From Gyrodactylus bullatarudis (taxonomy: Eukaryota; Platyhelminthes; Monogenea; Gyrodactylidea; Gyrodactylidae), in the NCBI GenBank assembly GCA_012064415.1, contig SSNU01000062.1:241097-305096 (forward strand): a DNA stretch of 64,000 nt, given 5' to 3'. Made by a program: the position numbers and the translations under genes. The notes under the pieces were generated by a model. The model had not been told where the DNA came from and searched no databases. It saw only the letters and a program-made list of their open reading frames with translations. Of the stretch, positions 21,386 to 34,647 are shown piece by piece; within the stretch, counting starts at the first letter, position 1, and the number at the start of each line of letters is the position of its first letter.

Positions 21386-21697
21386 CCCTCAAGAAAGAGT
21401 CTATTAATTTACAAGTTTCAGTGTGACTGTGGTGCTTCGTATATAGGGCGTACTATTAGGAAGTTATCAACTAGATCTCATGATCATCTCAATAAAGATA
21501 CCGCGGTGATCAGACATCTAAAACAGGAAAACCATGCTGCTTCAATTTCTAATTTTTCCATCTTCTACAAAAACCCAGGGAATGACAGCACAGATGTGTG
21601 GGTGAAGGAGAAATTTTTCATCAACATGTATAAACCTAATTTGTGTGTTCAAAAGAATTATTCATTTAACCTTCAACTACCATGGCCTATTGAATGA
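21386..21697 (+). pseudogene. Penelope-like element remnant: GIY-YIG endonuclease domain
   Basis: An open frame ending at a TGA at 21695 encodes LIYKFQCDCGASYIGRTIRK, then STRSHDH and, about 60 residues later, KEKFFINMYKPNLC. This matches the GIY-YIG nuclease of Penelope-like retroelements: the CxC motif before YIG, the catalytic Arg and Glu, and a KPxLN-like ending are all visible. The reverse transcriptase that should precede it is absent, as expected for a 5'-truncated copy. The first Gly of GIY is Leu here. Confidence 0.75.
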
Positions 21698-24600
21698 TTT
21701 TCCAATATAAATTTTTTGAAAACTTTGTTCCTTCTTTATCAATTTAGGCAACTGATAATTTTAGAATCTTTTATTTTCAATAAGTTATCCCTAGTAGCCA
21801 GTGATATTGTTACTTAACGATTACTGATTTCATGGAAAAATTGTCAGAATCTTTTTGTTGTTTGTATTTTCAAGAAATATGCACTTTAAATAACTGTTAA
21901 AATTCAATAAAGGATCATATCTAATTAATTACTCATTAGTTAGTTAAAGAGAGCAATAATTCCCATTAAAACTTTCGAATTAACCCTTAAAGATCCAAAG
22001 AAAACTTTTTTCAAGCATGGTTTCTCGATATCTCTGTGGCATTTCTCATAACTTATATTGTTTGCTTGGTACAGTTTATTCGAAAGAATTTCAGTTCTTC
22101 TATCCGAAAAGTGGTCAATAAATTATTTCTCGAAAATTTCTTCCCCGCTTTAATCGGGGACATGAACCTATTACCTGTATACCCCCGTAACTTGATAACC
22201 GTTAGATTCCTCATCTTTTCTTCTGATCAACAGTGTGACTTTTGTTTCATATATATGACCCCCTGGGGCTTGAATTGCTTCATCTCAAGAATGAATGCTT
22301 TCCTCAAAACTGAACTGTAATGAATCTGATATAAAGCGGAAAATTCTTCTTCAATATGCATAACGAAGATAAGATGTACAATGTGAGCTATATATATTTC
22401 GAGGAAAGTTCCATCTTATCACGCATCCTTTTCCCTGTGTATTGTACTGTAAGGAAACATTCTTTTAATGACTGAGTGAGTAGTACACATCCTGAAGGAT
22501 GAAATACTTGAAATCCATTAGCTATACAGAATTGCTTAACCATACTCACTTCCAATCAATGTTGTCTTGAAGCTATTTTTAACTTTTCTTGTTCATCTCT
22601 TCTATTTATATTTTGCAATTACAGATTAATCTTCCCTGATGAACCTTCTCCTTCTTTTAGTCTAATCTGTTCCCATTTCGTTTGTTACCTAGTTATTACT
22701 ATAGTTATCTTGTGTGTCTGCCACCAAAGCAATATATCAATTATTCACACCAAGAGATCATACGTAGAACTCCTTTCCTTTTAAAATAATAAATCTCAAA
22801 TGTCATTCTTTTTTATCAAATAGCTGATATAAATATACAATGGCCAGAAATGAAATTTCGAATTTTTATCATACTCTGAATCAATCAAACTCTCTTTAAT
22901 TTCCTTGCATTTTACAGAGAATCAATCAACTTTTCAATAAGATTCCTTACATCAGTTGTAGGGTAGGACATAATTTTTAACTTTTTGAGTTAATGCATAT
23001 CAGAGCATCAAAAATGTTCCAAAGAACAAATTTCAAGCCAACCAATAAATATCGAAAATAATTATCAACCTTCAAAGTCCCAGAGATTTTATTTAGAACT
23101 TTGATAGATCAATACAAAATAGTATTTTCGAAAGAACAACTCTGAAATGAGAACAGATTATGAAATTTTTCCAAGTCTACAATTTTAAACACCTCTTCTT
23201 GATTAATTGTACTTTTAAGAATGAATTTTATTATCTTTCTGATGATGAGGCTAGACTACACTTGATAACTTTTCCAACACTATTTCTAAAAAGATATTTC
23301 AGACAACATAACTGTTTTTAGAGAAATATTTTGTTTCTCAAGTACTCCAGAATACTTTTCATTAGATTCTGTTTTAGAATTTCCAATCCAGATTTCTCTT
23401 TTTTTCCTAACAGGAATAATTTTGACACAAAAATCCAATTTATTATCCATCTGTAATACAGATTCTGTATTCACTAAATACTATTTAGATCTTTATTAGA
23501 TAGGAACACAAACTAGAAATACACCTCATCTATTCAAAAGAATATCCTTCACGTCATTGTATTGTAAATTGACAATAACCTATAGTAAACCAGTCGGTGC
23601 ATAAAAAACCGGTCTGTTTTTATTCTATTCAGGAAAGATTGATAAATAAATAGACTAGTGGAAATGGAAGAAGATCTAGATTAATGAGATCAACTCAAGA
23701 ATCAGTAGACAAAACACTAGAACACTCGGTTGAGAAACTCATTGGCCACTACAGTTCGTCAAGAAACTAGAGCGTAAATTTCTTTTAGAAAAATCACTCA
23801 TTTAAGTAATATCTAAGGCTATAACACAGAGCAAAACAAGATAGCAAAAATTCTAGCATTGTATTAGGAAAAGAAAATCTACCAATAAGAATGAACAAGT
23901 TTATCTCAAATATCATCTAATATCTAGGCTCATGAAGAATGTGTTAGCAGAAAAATGACATGTCATGTTTTTTAAAAGCAAAGTCAGTACAGATTTACTG
24001 TCCTAGTATATCCCATTACTGCTGTATAACTGAATGTTCGAACATGGCATGGAATGATGACATTTGGAGTTATACAGCACACCATTTTTTTACACTAACA
24101 TTGGTTGGTCTGACACGATTTTGTACAGTTGCATTTTTGATACCCTTGACCAGAACCAAGGGAAGAATCGGGCTCGATCGAATTCAGGTAACAAATGAAA
24201 TCAAAACTATAAAGAAAGTATTGGCAAGTTTTAATTGGCCATTTTTGAAGGGTTAGGCCACGAAGTATTTCATGTATTTTTATAGGAAGAATACTTTAAA
24301 GGCTTGATTATAAAAATCCCAGTGAAATAGGATTGAAACAAACATAAAATCAGGTTTGTACAAAGGTTTAATCCAAAAATTTGCAATAATCTGAAAATCA
24401 ATTCTAGTCAATAATGAAATAACCAAATAACTCTAGATATAAATTGTATCTTGAGAGTAAATTCATTAAAACTTTTGAGAAAGAGTTCAAAGGATATACT
24501 GATTTCGTACTGGCTCAAAACTTATCCTAGTTTATTTATAAACATACTGGTTCAAGGGTTATACTGTAACATATATACTTTTAGTTGAAATTTGAAATTC

Positions 24601-26384
24601 ATGAAGGAATAAAATGCTAAAAGCTACGATCTAGGTGCTATTTTCTTACATGATTAAAGCTCGATATCAGGAATATAGCTATCAATTTATCGAAAATTGT
24701 GATTGGTAGCCAGTTGAGGAATACTATATTCTGAGATTAAATTTGAAAAATAGTACAATAAAGTACCTGGGCAACAATTTAGTACAGAAATAGTACCAGC
24801 TATCTTTTAAATAGGATTAGATAAGCAGATTTTTTCTTCAGATTATTAAAACTCAGCCAGTCCTTTGTCTAGAGTTAAAATAGACCAAATAGTCCTTTCT
24901 TGAGGCCCTAGTTATCACTTATTATTTGGTTGTTCTCAAACCTTCAGAAAAAAATTTCAACGGGAATAAAACGTATTATTGAAAAAAGAATTACGGCAGC
25001 ACCCCCTATTTAAGAGAACTCTAAAGATTTGATGTATTTATCAAGAAAGTTGAATAGTTTTATTGATTTTAATATAAAAAATTCTCTGTAGATTTAATTT
25101 ATTCAATTAATTTTTAAAAATGCCATCATCCCAAGAGTATGGGAAATTAAAAAAGAAATGAAATGCAGACTGTAGTCTTGAGAGAGAATGGATGCCTAAC
25201 TAATTAAATGGACAAGGCAAGCTTCTTCCTCTGAATCCGGAAGAGAAACGCCAAATTCTCTGTTATTAGGAGTGCACAGAACTCAGTCGATATTTGAGTG
25301 AGAATTCCCATTTAATCTGGACTTTATTTCATTGATTAGTTGATTGAAATCGAAGAAAAGATTAAAAATCTTATCCTTTCAAAAGATTATCCAAGAATCG
25401 CTGATGATGAATAATTTTGATATATTTTATTATATATAATTTTATCGTGGTGTTACTAATAAGTATATACATAATCTATTAGTTAAATTTATAGAATAGA
25501 TCTTTGAAAATCTGTTTTAACTTCCGAAATAATTATTCACATTTATAATCGGAACTTCTCATTGAGTTTCGATTCCGTCAGTATTGATTTTTGAATCTGA
25601 TGCCATCATTTAATTTTATATGACCAAGCTCATAAATTTAACCTCTTCGCTTCCTATCAACCTTTTGTTCTCTAAATTTTTCAATGTATCAATTTAAAGA
25701 ACGCTTAAAATAAGCCAAATCAATGTATTCTTTCCTCTCACAAAATTGAATATTAAAATCATTGCCTCACTCAGTGCCACAAGACTATTTAGTATCATCA
25801 ATAGATTACCCATTCCAAATTATAATTATTCCAGTATTAACAGTATTATAAACATTGAAATTGAAGACGATGGCGTGAGCAATTTAATTTAAAGATCTTA
25901 AATCAATTTATTGACATATTGATATGACAAAAATTAAGGGAATTGACGAGATACAACGTGAGCTTCATCTAATCCCATGCATAGTCATCAATGAATTTCA
26001 AACTGGAGTTGACGAAATTCATTCTTTTACTAGAGGTTTTAAGAAACCTGTTGAATCTTGCTCATCAATTTTTGAGCTGTCGTTGGATTTGTTGAACCAT
26101 GTTTTTAATCAGCAAATTTGATTTCAAAACCTTGATGTTTGTTAATAAACACATCTTTATTCTGTTAATTTCCAGTTCCGAAATTTGACTCAGACTATGC
26201 AAACTAAAACTGAAATTTTTCAATGAATTCGATCAATTTTACGATGATTTTCATTTGTGTTCTCTCATTTACTACAATTCATTCAGATTGAAATTCGTGA
26301 ATTGTTATATTGAATTAGATTACGCACACTTTGTATTTCGTTTTTTTCATCAGTTTCATCAAGGGACCGTTTAAAAGATCTCGG
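21698..26384. other. 4.7-kb gene-poor stretch
   Basis: Mostly AT-rich DNA. Short open frames at 22036-22320, 23960-24256 and 25924-26121 have no recognisable domain, splice context or composition bias, so I do not call them genes. TTAACCCTTAAAGATCC at about 21981 resembles a piggyBac-type end, but no partner end was found. Confidence 0.4.
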
Positions 26385-27401
26385 TCACCTGAGGCATAGG
26401 GTATCCTTTCTTTGATTCCAGAACTTCTCCTTTGTTGGGACATGTCTATTTTGTGAATGAATTGAAATGAAATTTTTCTTTCCTCGTCTAGGAATTTCTG
26501 TCTCTTCCACATAAATCTCTGGGATATTCGCTATTTTAACTCTTATCTTGGCCAGGATCAATCCAAGAAGGGCATCATCTATGGGAAAGATTCGAGTATA
26601 GAAGAACACTCTCATAACTCTTTTTGCTAGGGGTCCTGACAATGTTACATGGCCTCCGGACACATATGGCGCATAAGAGTTATATGGATAAATGTCCTTA
26701 CTAACATAGTCTCTACTATTTGGCTTATGCACAGGATAATTGTTGATGCCCATTAGGTGACCTCCAATGAATTCGTCATATTTCGATAGAGGTATCCTGT
26801 CCAGGTACTGAATATAGTTTCTCTGATTAACTAGGAAATCATCGTCCATTAGGGCATAGAATTTAGCCTCTCTAAACTGATTCACAGCATAATTCAGACC
26901 ATAGAAGAATTTATACGAATTGTTGAGGTAGTGTTCCTTATAATCGAATAATAAGATGTCATTGAACTCGTCAGCTTCCACAGATAGTTTGAAAAAGTTT
27001 TCTTCCGAATCGGTATTGCCAAAAGTAAAGAAATGGCTCCACTTTCTACCGGGGCGTGAACAATTCTTATTCGCCCAACTCTTCCTGATGAAATCACGTA
27101 TATTTCTTTGTTCAACTGTTGACTTGATTATAAAGACAAGGTAGAGATTATCTAGACCTGTTACACTATCTATCAGAATAGGTATTTCTCGAGGGTTAAC
27201 TGGACTGTAGACGCGTTCTTTATCCGTAATTGATTCATTGAAATATCCCGGGATTGGATAGTCCAGATAGTCTGGATATTTCGAGGGTAATCTAATGGTT
27301 TTTTTCCAATTATAATAGATAGTATAATTGAGCAGGAATATTATGCATAGAAGGAGACAGAAGAGGAGAAAACTTTGCAACACCTTGTTATATTTCATCA
27401 A
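26385..27401 (-). CDS. Beta-1,3-galactosyltransferase-like glycosyltransferase (GT31)
   Basis: Type II Golgi enzyme predicted to add a sugar in beta-1,3 linkage to glycan chains. Single exon, 338 residues. A short cytoplasmic tail precedes one membrane segment (residues about 9-29, SFLLFCLLLCIIFLLNYTIY). The catalytic domain carries the family blocks: IRKSWANKN, ALMDDDFLVN with the metal-binding DDD, YAPYVSGGHVTLSG and FPIDDALLG in place of the usual EDV.G. The length fits GT31 members. Donor and acceptor sugars cannot be told from sequence. The gene is flanked by long non-coding stretches. Confidence 0.9.
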   Translation of the reverse strand: MMKYNKVLQSFLLFCLLLCIIFLLNYTIYYNWKKTIRLPSKYPDYLDYPIPGYFNESITDKERVYSPVNPREIPILIDSVTGLDNLYLVFIIKSTVEQRNIRDFIRKSWANKNCSRPGRKWSHFFTFGNTDSEENFFKLSVEADEFNDILLFDYKEHYLNNSYKFFYGLNYAVNQFREAKFYALMDDDFLVNQRNYIQYLDRIPLSKYDEFIGGHLMGINNYPVHKPNSRDYVSKDIYPYNSYAPYVSGGHVTLSGPLAKRVMRVFFYTRIFPIDDALLGLILAKIRVKIANIPEIYVEETEIPRRGKKNFISIHSQNRHVPTKEKFWNQRKDTLCLR

Positions 27402-28298
27402 ATGGAGTTATTTTCCTTAATGATTCCAAGAGTTTGAGATTATGTTATTATTATAGGGTTTGTATTCAACTCTGTAATGCCATTGGATGATTTTTATACT
27501 ACTGTATTTGTCATAGCTATAGGTTACGTATTGGTTTTTAGTAAATACGCAATTCATAAATTAGCGTCAACGATCTATTTTGTTATTTTACAGTAAAAAC
27601 TTAAATATATATAACACCTGTATTTTCTCTCGAATTGATTAAAAGACGACAAAGTTGAGTTTTATGCTCAATCAAATTGAGACTCAATCTGATTGGTTAA
27701 GAAGATTAAACTTGGTTACAATAGTACTACAAAAGTAAACAAAAAAATTTCAAATAAGGATTTATTCATTAATCAAATAAAACTTGGATGTTAAACAAAA
27801 TTAATACGCTATATTATCATTTTCTAATGAATAATGATCAAACGGAGTCTGACAGACTCTGAAAATTAATTTTACATTTTCGATAGTTACTTGTAAGTAT
27901 AAACACGTTGGTTATTTTTATGTCCACTTAGATTTAGTTTATGAAGAGTCATCAATGATGATGAAATAAGAGTCCTATTGACAACATTTGTATTAATTGT
28001 AATTCAATTTATTTTTGATTAAGTATTTTAGATACTTAATTTAAGATTTTAGTGGTTTTTGGACAAGTCACATATCCGAGTGCACTAAGTGCACTACACT
28101 TATCCCTTGACAAACCACGAAATGCGAAATTCAATTTATTAATACTATATTGTAAATTTTATTCCAATTCGAAAATTAAAAAATTAATTTCAAATTGGAA
28201 TAGAAATAATTCACATTGTGAATTTCACAAATAGAGAATACAAGTTGTATTTTTGTACTAATTGTTTAAGTCAAGGGGCAATTCAAAAAAAAATCCTG
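27402..28298. other. Intergenic between divergent genes
   Basis: About 900 bp separating the minus-strand glycosyltransferase from EFL1. It must hold both promoters. No specific element was identified; the open frame at 28052-28234 looks like chance. Confidence 0.45.
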
Positions 28299-31200
28299 AT
28301 GGAAAATGAAAACCAATCACTTCTGCGAAACATTTGTATTTTAGCTCATGTTGATCATGGTAAATCATAATTTAAAATAATAATTTCTAGGTAAAACCAC
28401 GATTGCAGATTGTTTGCTTGCTAGTAACGGAATAATATCAAAACGTCAGGCTGGAAAATTGAGATTTATGGATAGTCTCGAAGCAGAACAGGAACGTGGT
28501 ATAACAATGAAATCAAGCCTAGTTGCACTGAAATATTTGAATCATTCTGAATCAAATTTATACACAATAAATCTCATTGATTCCCCAGGTCATGTTGACT
28601 TTTCGTCTGAAGTTTCTACCGCAGTCAGACTTTGTGACGGCGCTTTGCTAGTCGTTGATGTTGTCGAAGGCGTTTGTCCTCAAGTAAACTGTTTATAATT
28701 TATTACATTAGACTCGAACTGTAATGAGACAAGCTTGGGAAGAAGGAATTAGACTCGTTCTGGTCTTGAATAAAATTGACAGATTAATTCTTGAATTGAA
28801 ATTAGACCCTGGCCAAGCCTATGAACACTTGCAGAGGGTTATTGAACAAGTCAACTCAGTTGTTGCTGAATTAAACGCATCAGAGACTTTTAGAACTGAA
28901 AATATTGTGAATGAGAATGCTGAAAATGTCGAAAAAAATACATTCTGTTGGTCTGCAAATATTAGAGATGAATCCCTAAATAGTTCATCAATCTATTTTA
29001 ATTCAACCTTATTCTCTGAAGGAATTATTTTTGCTAGTGCCTATGATAATTGGGGCTTTAGAACTTGTGATTTCGCCAAAGTATGGGCCGAGAAACTCAA
29101 CTTACCCCAAAACATTTTGTCCAAAGCACTATGGGGAGATTATTATTTGGCCTCAAATCCCAAAATAGTACCAGAAGGTCCACAGAAAATAATCAAGAAG
29201 GGAGCCAGCGAGAAGGGAAAGACCCCTCTGTTCGTTCAATGCATTCTCAATCAGATTTGGAATATCTACGATGTAATTTGATTGTTTATTCTAAAAAAAT
29301 TTAGACTCTCGTCACTAAAAAAGAGTATGACAAAGTCAATAAAATGGCAGAAGTTCTCAATGTTGCCGTAAATAAGAGAGAATTGAAAAATTGTGATTTC
29401 AGGGGAACTCTCAAGGCTTTTATGAGTGCTTGGCTGCCACTGGGCGAAGCTTGCATGAAATCTGTTATAACAGCTTGTCCAAATCCTCTCACAGCAATCG
29501 ATTTTAAGCGTGCCCTTCACATTCTCTATGGAGACCAATTAAATATAGCCATATCAGATTCCTTAAACACCCAAGAACCATTTTCTCCCATCTTGAAGCA
29601 TATTCAGAATTGCAATTCTTCCGAAGATTCCTTTGTAGCTTTTGTCTCCAAAGTGTTTTGGTTTCCCAAATCTAGACTGGTTATTCAAGCAGATACAAAG
29701 TAAGTTCTCTCATAAATTTATAACTATAGTTAGTTTAAAATTAAATTTCAGGATTACACCGGAAGATGACCAAGACCAAATAAAGTCTCCACTGACAATG
29801 AACAACCCGTTTGAGTCCACAGAATTTGTCGCACTAACTCGAATATTTTCTGGTAGTGCCTATGCTGGCCGGAAAGTTTTTGTCCTAGGTCCTAAATTTG
29901 ACAGTAGTCGGGTAAGAGATTTTTTCCTTTTGATCAAACATCTTTGAAAAACACCTTAATTTAGATTCCAAAGAGTATCTTTGATTCTGACCCTAATGAT
30001 CTACCACCTGGTCAGGTGTACGCCAAGACATCAGAGGAGGATGACATCTTTCTGGACAATGTATCTTCCACAATGAAACCAACATTAGCGCCTAACGAGG
30101 TACACAAATCTTCTAATCTACCCGTTGATATTGCCTTGATGCCGAGAAGTAAAAATGACAGTTTTTCCGATTCCAGTCAGAGTCCTGGATCAGTTAATTC
30201 AGTCGGTTTGAACTTTTCCAGCAACGACCGTGTACCGATTCGTCATCTTTATGTGGCAGAAATCACCTCGATCGTCAAATTTTTAGCCGGCCAACAAGAC
30301 ATCAAGAAAGTAGATAGGGATCAAAAGGTTGGATCCGGCCAAATTGTCGGCTTACTAGGATCCGATTTGATTACTGCATTGCCCAAATCTGGTCTTATTA
30401 TCAGCAATCTTAGAATACTTGAGAAGAAGCCGTTGAACTCCGAAGATCCCCTTCAAAATATGATAAATCAAATCGGCATTTTACCCTTGGCCGGTCTCTC
30501 GGTCAATCTAAGTCCTCCTGTTATAAGTGTTGCCATTGAACCTGCTTTTAGTACAGGAAATGATGACATTTTACGATTTGAACGTGGCCTTCGTCTCTTG
30601 GAAAGATCAGATCCTTGTGTTGAAGTGAGAGCCCCCCCTTGTCGATCTCGTTATAGACTTTTTTCTAGAAGCAATTCTTTTTCTTTCTAATTAATTTGTA
30701 CTTTAATTTTCAAGCTTGTATAGTTTTTTTATGTTCTGTTCATTTAAATTAATTATTCCAACAAATAGGTTACAGTATCATCAAAAGGAGAGTATTTCGT
30801 ACATGCTATGGGAGAAATTCACCTACAAAAATGTCTTGACGATCTAACCAAGTTTTTTGCACCCAACCTTCAAGTTCATATAAGTCCCTTTGTTGTACCG
30901 TTTCGAGAGACTATCACAGAATCGGCTGATCCCCTCCCCGAGAATATTGATGTCAGCCTGTTGACACCAGATAACGAGGACTACATCATGAAATGTCTTA
31001 GAGAGAAGAAGGAAACGTCTCAACTCAAGTCAGTTCAACAATCCTTTGTGTCCCTTCCGATGGGCTTCATTCAGGTACCCCAGTGTAAAAAGAAGACTCG
31101 AATTTATATCCATGTCACTGCCCATCCGATGCCCCAAAAACTTTTGCAATGGATTTATAAGCAAAGAAAATCAACATTTACTGCCCTTGTCAAATCTTCC

Positions 31201-33666
31201 AAAGTTAAGGTAGGCCATTTTTTAAAATATTATTTCAATTCTTTTTCTTTTTTTCCAATATGGAATAGGAAACTATAAAGAAATCATTACTTGGAATTGC
31301 TGCATATCAATACAAATCAAGTCTTTTTCTCGAATTTTAATTCAAATTTTCCATATTAAAATGTAAAAAGTTCATATAGAAAACTGAAAAAGGTATTGCC
31401 TTAACTAAAATGTAGCTAATTTTCAGAATGAAAAATGGAATCAGCTGAATGAAAAGTTTAAGAATGAATTGAAAGCCATCCTGGAAGAACTCGAACGTGA
31501 CGGTGAAGAAGTAAACAGAAATTCCTACTCCAATACGACAGATGATGTTATACCCAAGTTGCCATGGAAAAGATTAGTCCATCAATTCTTATCCTTTGGC
31601 CCAGAACTAATTGGCCTGAATATGCTCTTTTCCTGCATCAAAAGGTCCAACATTCACTTGGAAAATTGCTGGGGATGTCCAATACCGACATTCGAGAATG
31701 GAATTACCTTTGAAGATTACCTGAAACAAGAGAATAGAAGCCATTCATCTCATTCCAGGGCAATACTCCGAGGTTTCCAGACATTTACCAGCAATGGCCC
31801 AATTTGCTCGGAGCCCCTCCAGGGTACCATCTTCATCCTGGAGGATATATTTGCCCAGGAAATCAAGTATCTCGAGTCAGAAGAGGAAAACCCTTCTGAT
31901 ATTCAATTTGAATTAGACGAAGAGAGTACGTTCCATATAGAGAGGTCATGTGAATTCATAAGAGGGATTAATCTTTTTCTTTAGTTAAAGAAAATGACCA
32001 GTTGCCTGTTGATGAATCAGAAAAGTCAATGATGAACGATGAAATCGATTTGAAAGCAAAGCGTAAGGAGAAGATCAAGAAACTTGCTTTAGTCTCCTGG
32101 ATGGATGAGGACCTGGATGACTTGAACGAAGACTGGGATGATGTTGACATCATAGAGGAGAATACAGGACCTGCTTTAAATCATCGAATCCGGCAGAGGA
32201 AGCGTCGTGAAAGTCTCCAGTCCACCAACTCTAACGAGGATGACAACCAAAATCTAGATGGTCTTGCTGAGAATATGCAAAATTTACACTTTAACAAGGA
32301 AGTAAGCTCATCTCTCACCACCCCCTGATATAAAGCTTATTGATATGAAGGCACCAAAATCCTATTTTTTCAAACTCTGAACTGAATTTTTTATTGATTT
32401 GAATGTGGTAGGCTGTCAGGATCGGAATTAGACAAGAAAATAAATTATGCTAAATCTGTTCTAATGCATAACCTCATTATCGTTTGGAAGTTTAATTTCA
32501 ATACATTTTTGACCACACATTCCCACTTTCAAATCAATAAAAACTTTCAGTTCGAAAAATTGGGATTTTGGCGTCTGATCGAAATTTTAAAAATTACCTA
32601 TTTTCTCCAAAAATTATTTTTTTTTTCAGAATTTTTTGCTTCAAATTGTAAACGGTGAATTAGGTTTCCAAAAAAATCTTTAACACATTCGAATTCTTGA
32701 TGAAAAAATCGAGATGCTCTCTCATCAGGATTGAAGATTTAGTGGTAGAATTAAGCTATGGACATGAAACTCTTGATAAAAGGGAGCTATATCATCTTCT
32801 CTACAGATCGATTACTGATTTTTAGAGCATCAATAAATGGAGTGATCTTGCATCAGCTTTTTAATGCAATGAGAATAATTTTTTTCCAGCTATCTGATTA
32901 ATAATTGATAATAAATCTATCTGATTTTTCCAGCATTTCGAAGGTAATACAGATAAAATATGGTGTTATTACTCTACACTGGATAATTTCGATTGGCTTT
33001 CCGATATTAGTCCCGGTATGCTGACGCCAGGTATGACAAGGGCATGTACAATCGGTTTCCAGATTTGTTCAAGTCAACGTCTCCTTCTAGCTGTCTACGA
33101 TTTGCAATTGCAGGTAAATTACTCAAATTATTAACGATTTTTCATTCTCCAAGGCTAGAGCTGATGTTCTGGGGAAAATGTATACAGAACTACGTCGGAG
33201 ACATGCTACCATTGTCAATGAAGAGATAAGTGAAGGAGAGCATGCTTTCATTATTCACGCCAAAATTCCAGTTATCGAAAGTTTTGGTCTCACAAATGAC
33301 CTACGAAAAAAGACCTCCGGCTACATTAGCTTGCCACAGTTGACATTTGGTGGCTGGTCCCTACTCGATATTGATCCTACTGAGAAAGACTCAAACGGAG
33401 ATGTAGCCCTTGGCGAGGAACATCTAAACATTAGAGACTCCTATGAGAAGGCTCTAGCTTACGCCCATTGCTTAATGAACAAGCATAATACTGAATTAAA
33501 AGCACCACAAGAAGAGACAATAGAGGGCGACGAACTCGAGAATAATGCCCAGTTGAAGAGAATCAAAAATTATATTCGCAGTGTCCGCAAGAGGAAAGGC
33601 CTGCCTGTCTATGAGCAAATTGTGGTGCATGCAGATAAACAGAGAACTCTTAAGAAAAATAAATGA
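28299..33666 (+). CDS. EFL1: Elongation factor-like GTPase 1 (ribosome assembly)
   Basis: EF-2-like GTPase that, with SBDS, removes eIF6 from pre-60S subunits. Exons: 28299-28359, 28391-28683, 28712-29272, 29305-29699, 29752-29911, 29965-30624, 30769-31209, 31427-31925, 31985-32301, 32934-33113 and 33154-33666. The phases close exactly and give 1359 residues, longer than human EFL1 (1120). G motifs are intact: AHVDHGKTT (residue 16 on), [26 protein letters not shown]. Later blocks match the family: [28 protein letters not shown], and at the end [18 protein letters not shown] and [12 protein letters not shown]. The extra length lies in acidic linkers, for example around [15 protein letters not shown]. 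Introns 1-3 are 31, 28 and 32 nt. Intron 9 (32302-32933) carries a family A element. Confidence 0.95.
32335..32720. mobile_element. Family A TIR element in an EFL1 intron
   Basis: The left end TTGATATGAAGGCACC begins a stretch whose interior (CACTTTCAAATCAATAAAAA then TTTCAG) closely matches the element at 13.4 kb and, inverted, that at 1.1-1.2 kb. It makes up most of the 632-nt intron 9 of EFL1. The right TIR is decayed. Confidence 0.6.
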
Positions 33667-34131
33667 TTATTTTATTTCTAAATATTACTTTTTACTTTCC
33701 ATAAAAACGTTTTATGCCTTTTGCAGACGAAGCAAGAATATACAATTATGTCCAAAAACCAATGTTGTTTTAAAGGGCAATATACAATTATGTACGCAGA
33801 TTTAAAATTAATTGTATGACGGAAAATTAGTGTAAGCAGTAATGAAAAATAATAACTGAGAACATTTTATTCAATTAAATCCTGTTCACAAAAATAATAT
33901 TTTTCTACGTGAGGAAGCAATCGTCTTATTGAGTGTTCAGCAGCGACTTCCAAGATTCAGCCTCAAGAATTTCGCCTCCATCGATTGAATATTCAATGAT
34001 CTCACTTTATTTATTTTAACTAAAGCAGCTCCAAACTTTGTATACGGAACTTAATAGGTTGATCAAGTTACATTGAGTGATTTTGCCAATTTCCATTGTT
34101 TTTTCTCATGACCCCATTCAATCTATTGTCT
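33667..34131. other. EFL1 3' flank
   Basis: AT-rich downstream region. A short repeat, ATATACAATTATGT, occurs twice near 33736 and 33779. No gene was seen. Confidence 0.4.
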
Positions 34132-34490
34132 ATCCGTGAATACGGTGATTACGAATCTATAGTTATCGATCCAAAAACAGGTTATCTTTGTAATGTTAGC
34201 AGATAGGGTTCAGGCAATTGCATATTTGAATTCTACAGGTATGATTCCTCGTTATCTTACTTTTTATCTATGACCCTGGGAAGTAGGTTTTCAAAAAAAC
34301 TTTTCAAATAATTTTTTGAAAAATATCAACTCTCTTTAAATTAATATAGCGCGAGTTTGAGCCGAGATCTTTGCGTATTCCAGGAGATTAATAAATTTCC
34401 TATCGAATGGGTGCTGAACAAAGTATTTTCCGAGGCTTGAATGAATAATAATCAGTTGCAAAAATGACGAGTGACTTTAAGGGCTTAGGA
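34132..34490 (+). mobile_element. Copy of the TTAA MITE with decayed ends
   Basis: About 360 bp similar to the 15212-15702 element (shares ATTCCAGGAGATTAATAAAT and the poly-purine flanks). It ends GACTTTAAGGGCTTAGG, so the TTAA has been lost. It stops about 20 bp before the piggyBac element at 34514. Confidence 0.8.
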
Positions 34491-34647
34491 AGAAAAGTAT
34501 TCGGACCCCTTAACCCTCTCGATACCGGAGGTCGTATACGACCTCGCAACTTTAATTCCAATTAAATCCTAACTTAAATCACATATTGCAATAAAACTTA
34601 ATTTCATTGTAACTATGAATTACTATTTATAAAACGAAATATAAACC

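Noticed and set aside
21981..22000. TTAACCCTTAAAGATCC as a piggyBac-type end
   Set aside because: No opposing end with TTAA was found nearby, so an element cannot be bounded.
22036..22320. 94-codon open frame in the 21.7-26.4 kb desert
   Set aside because: No domain, no splice context, ordinary AT-rich composition; length is reachable by chance.
23960..24256. 98-codon open frame
   Set aside because: No recognisable family and no supporting neighbouring exon.
25924..26121. 65-codon open frame with a balanced composition
   Set aside because: Looks slightly gene-like, but too short and without homology or flanking exons.
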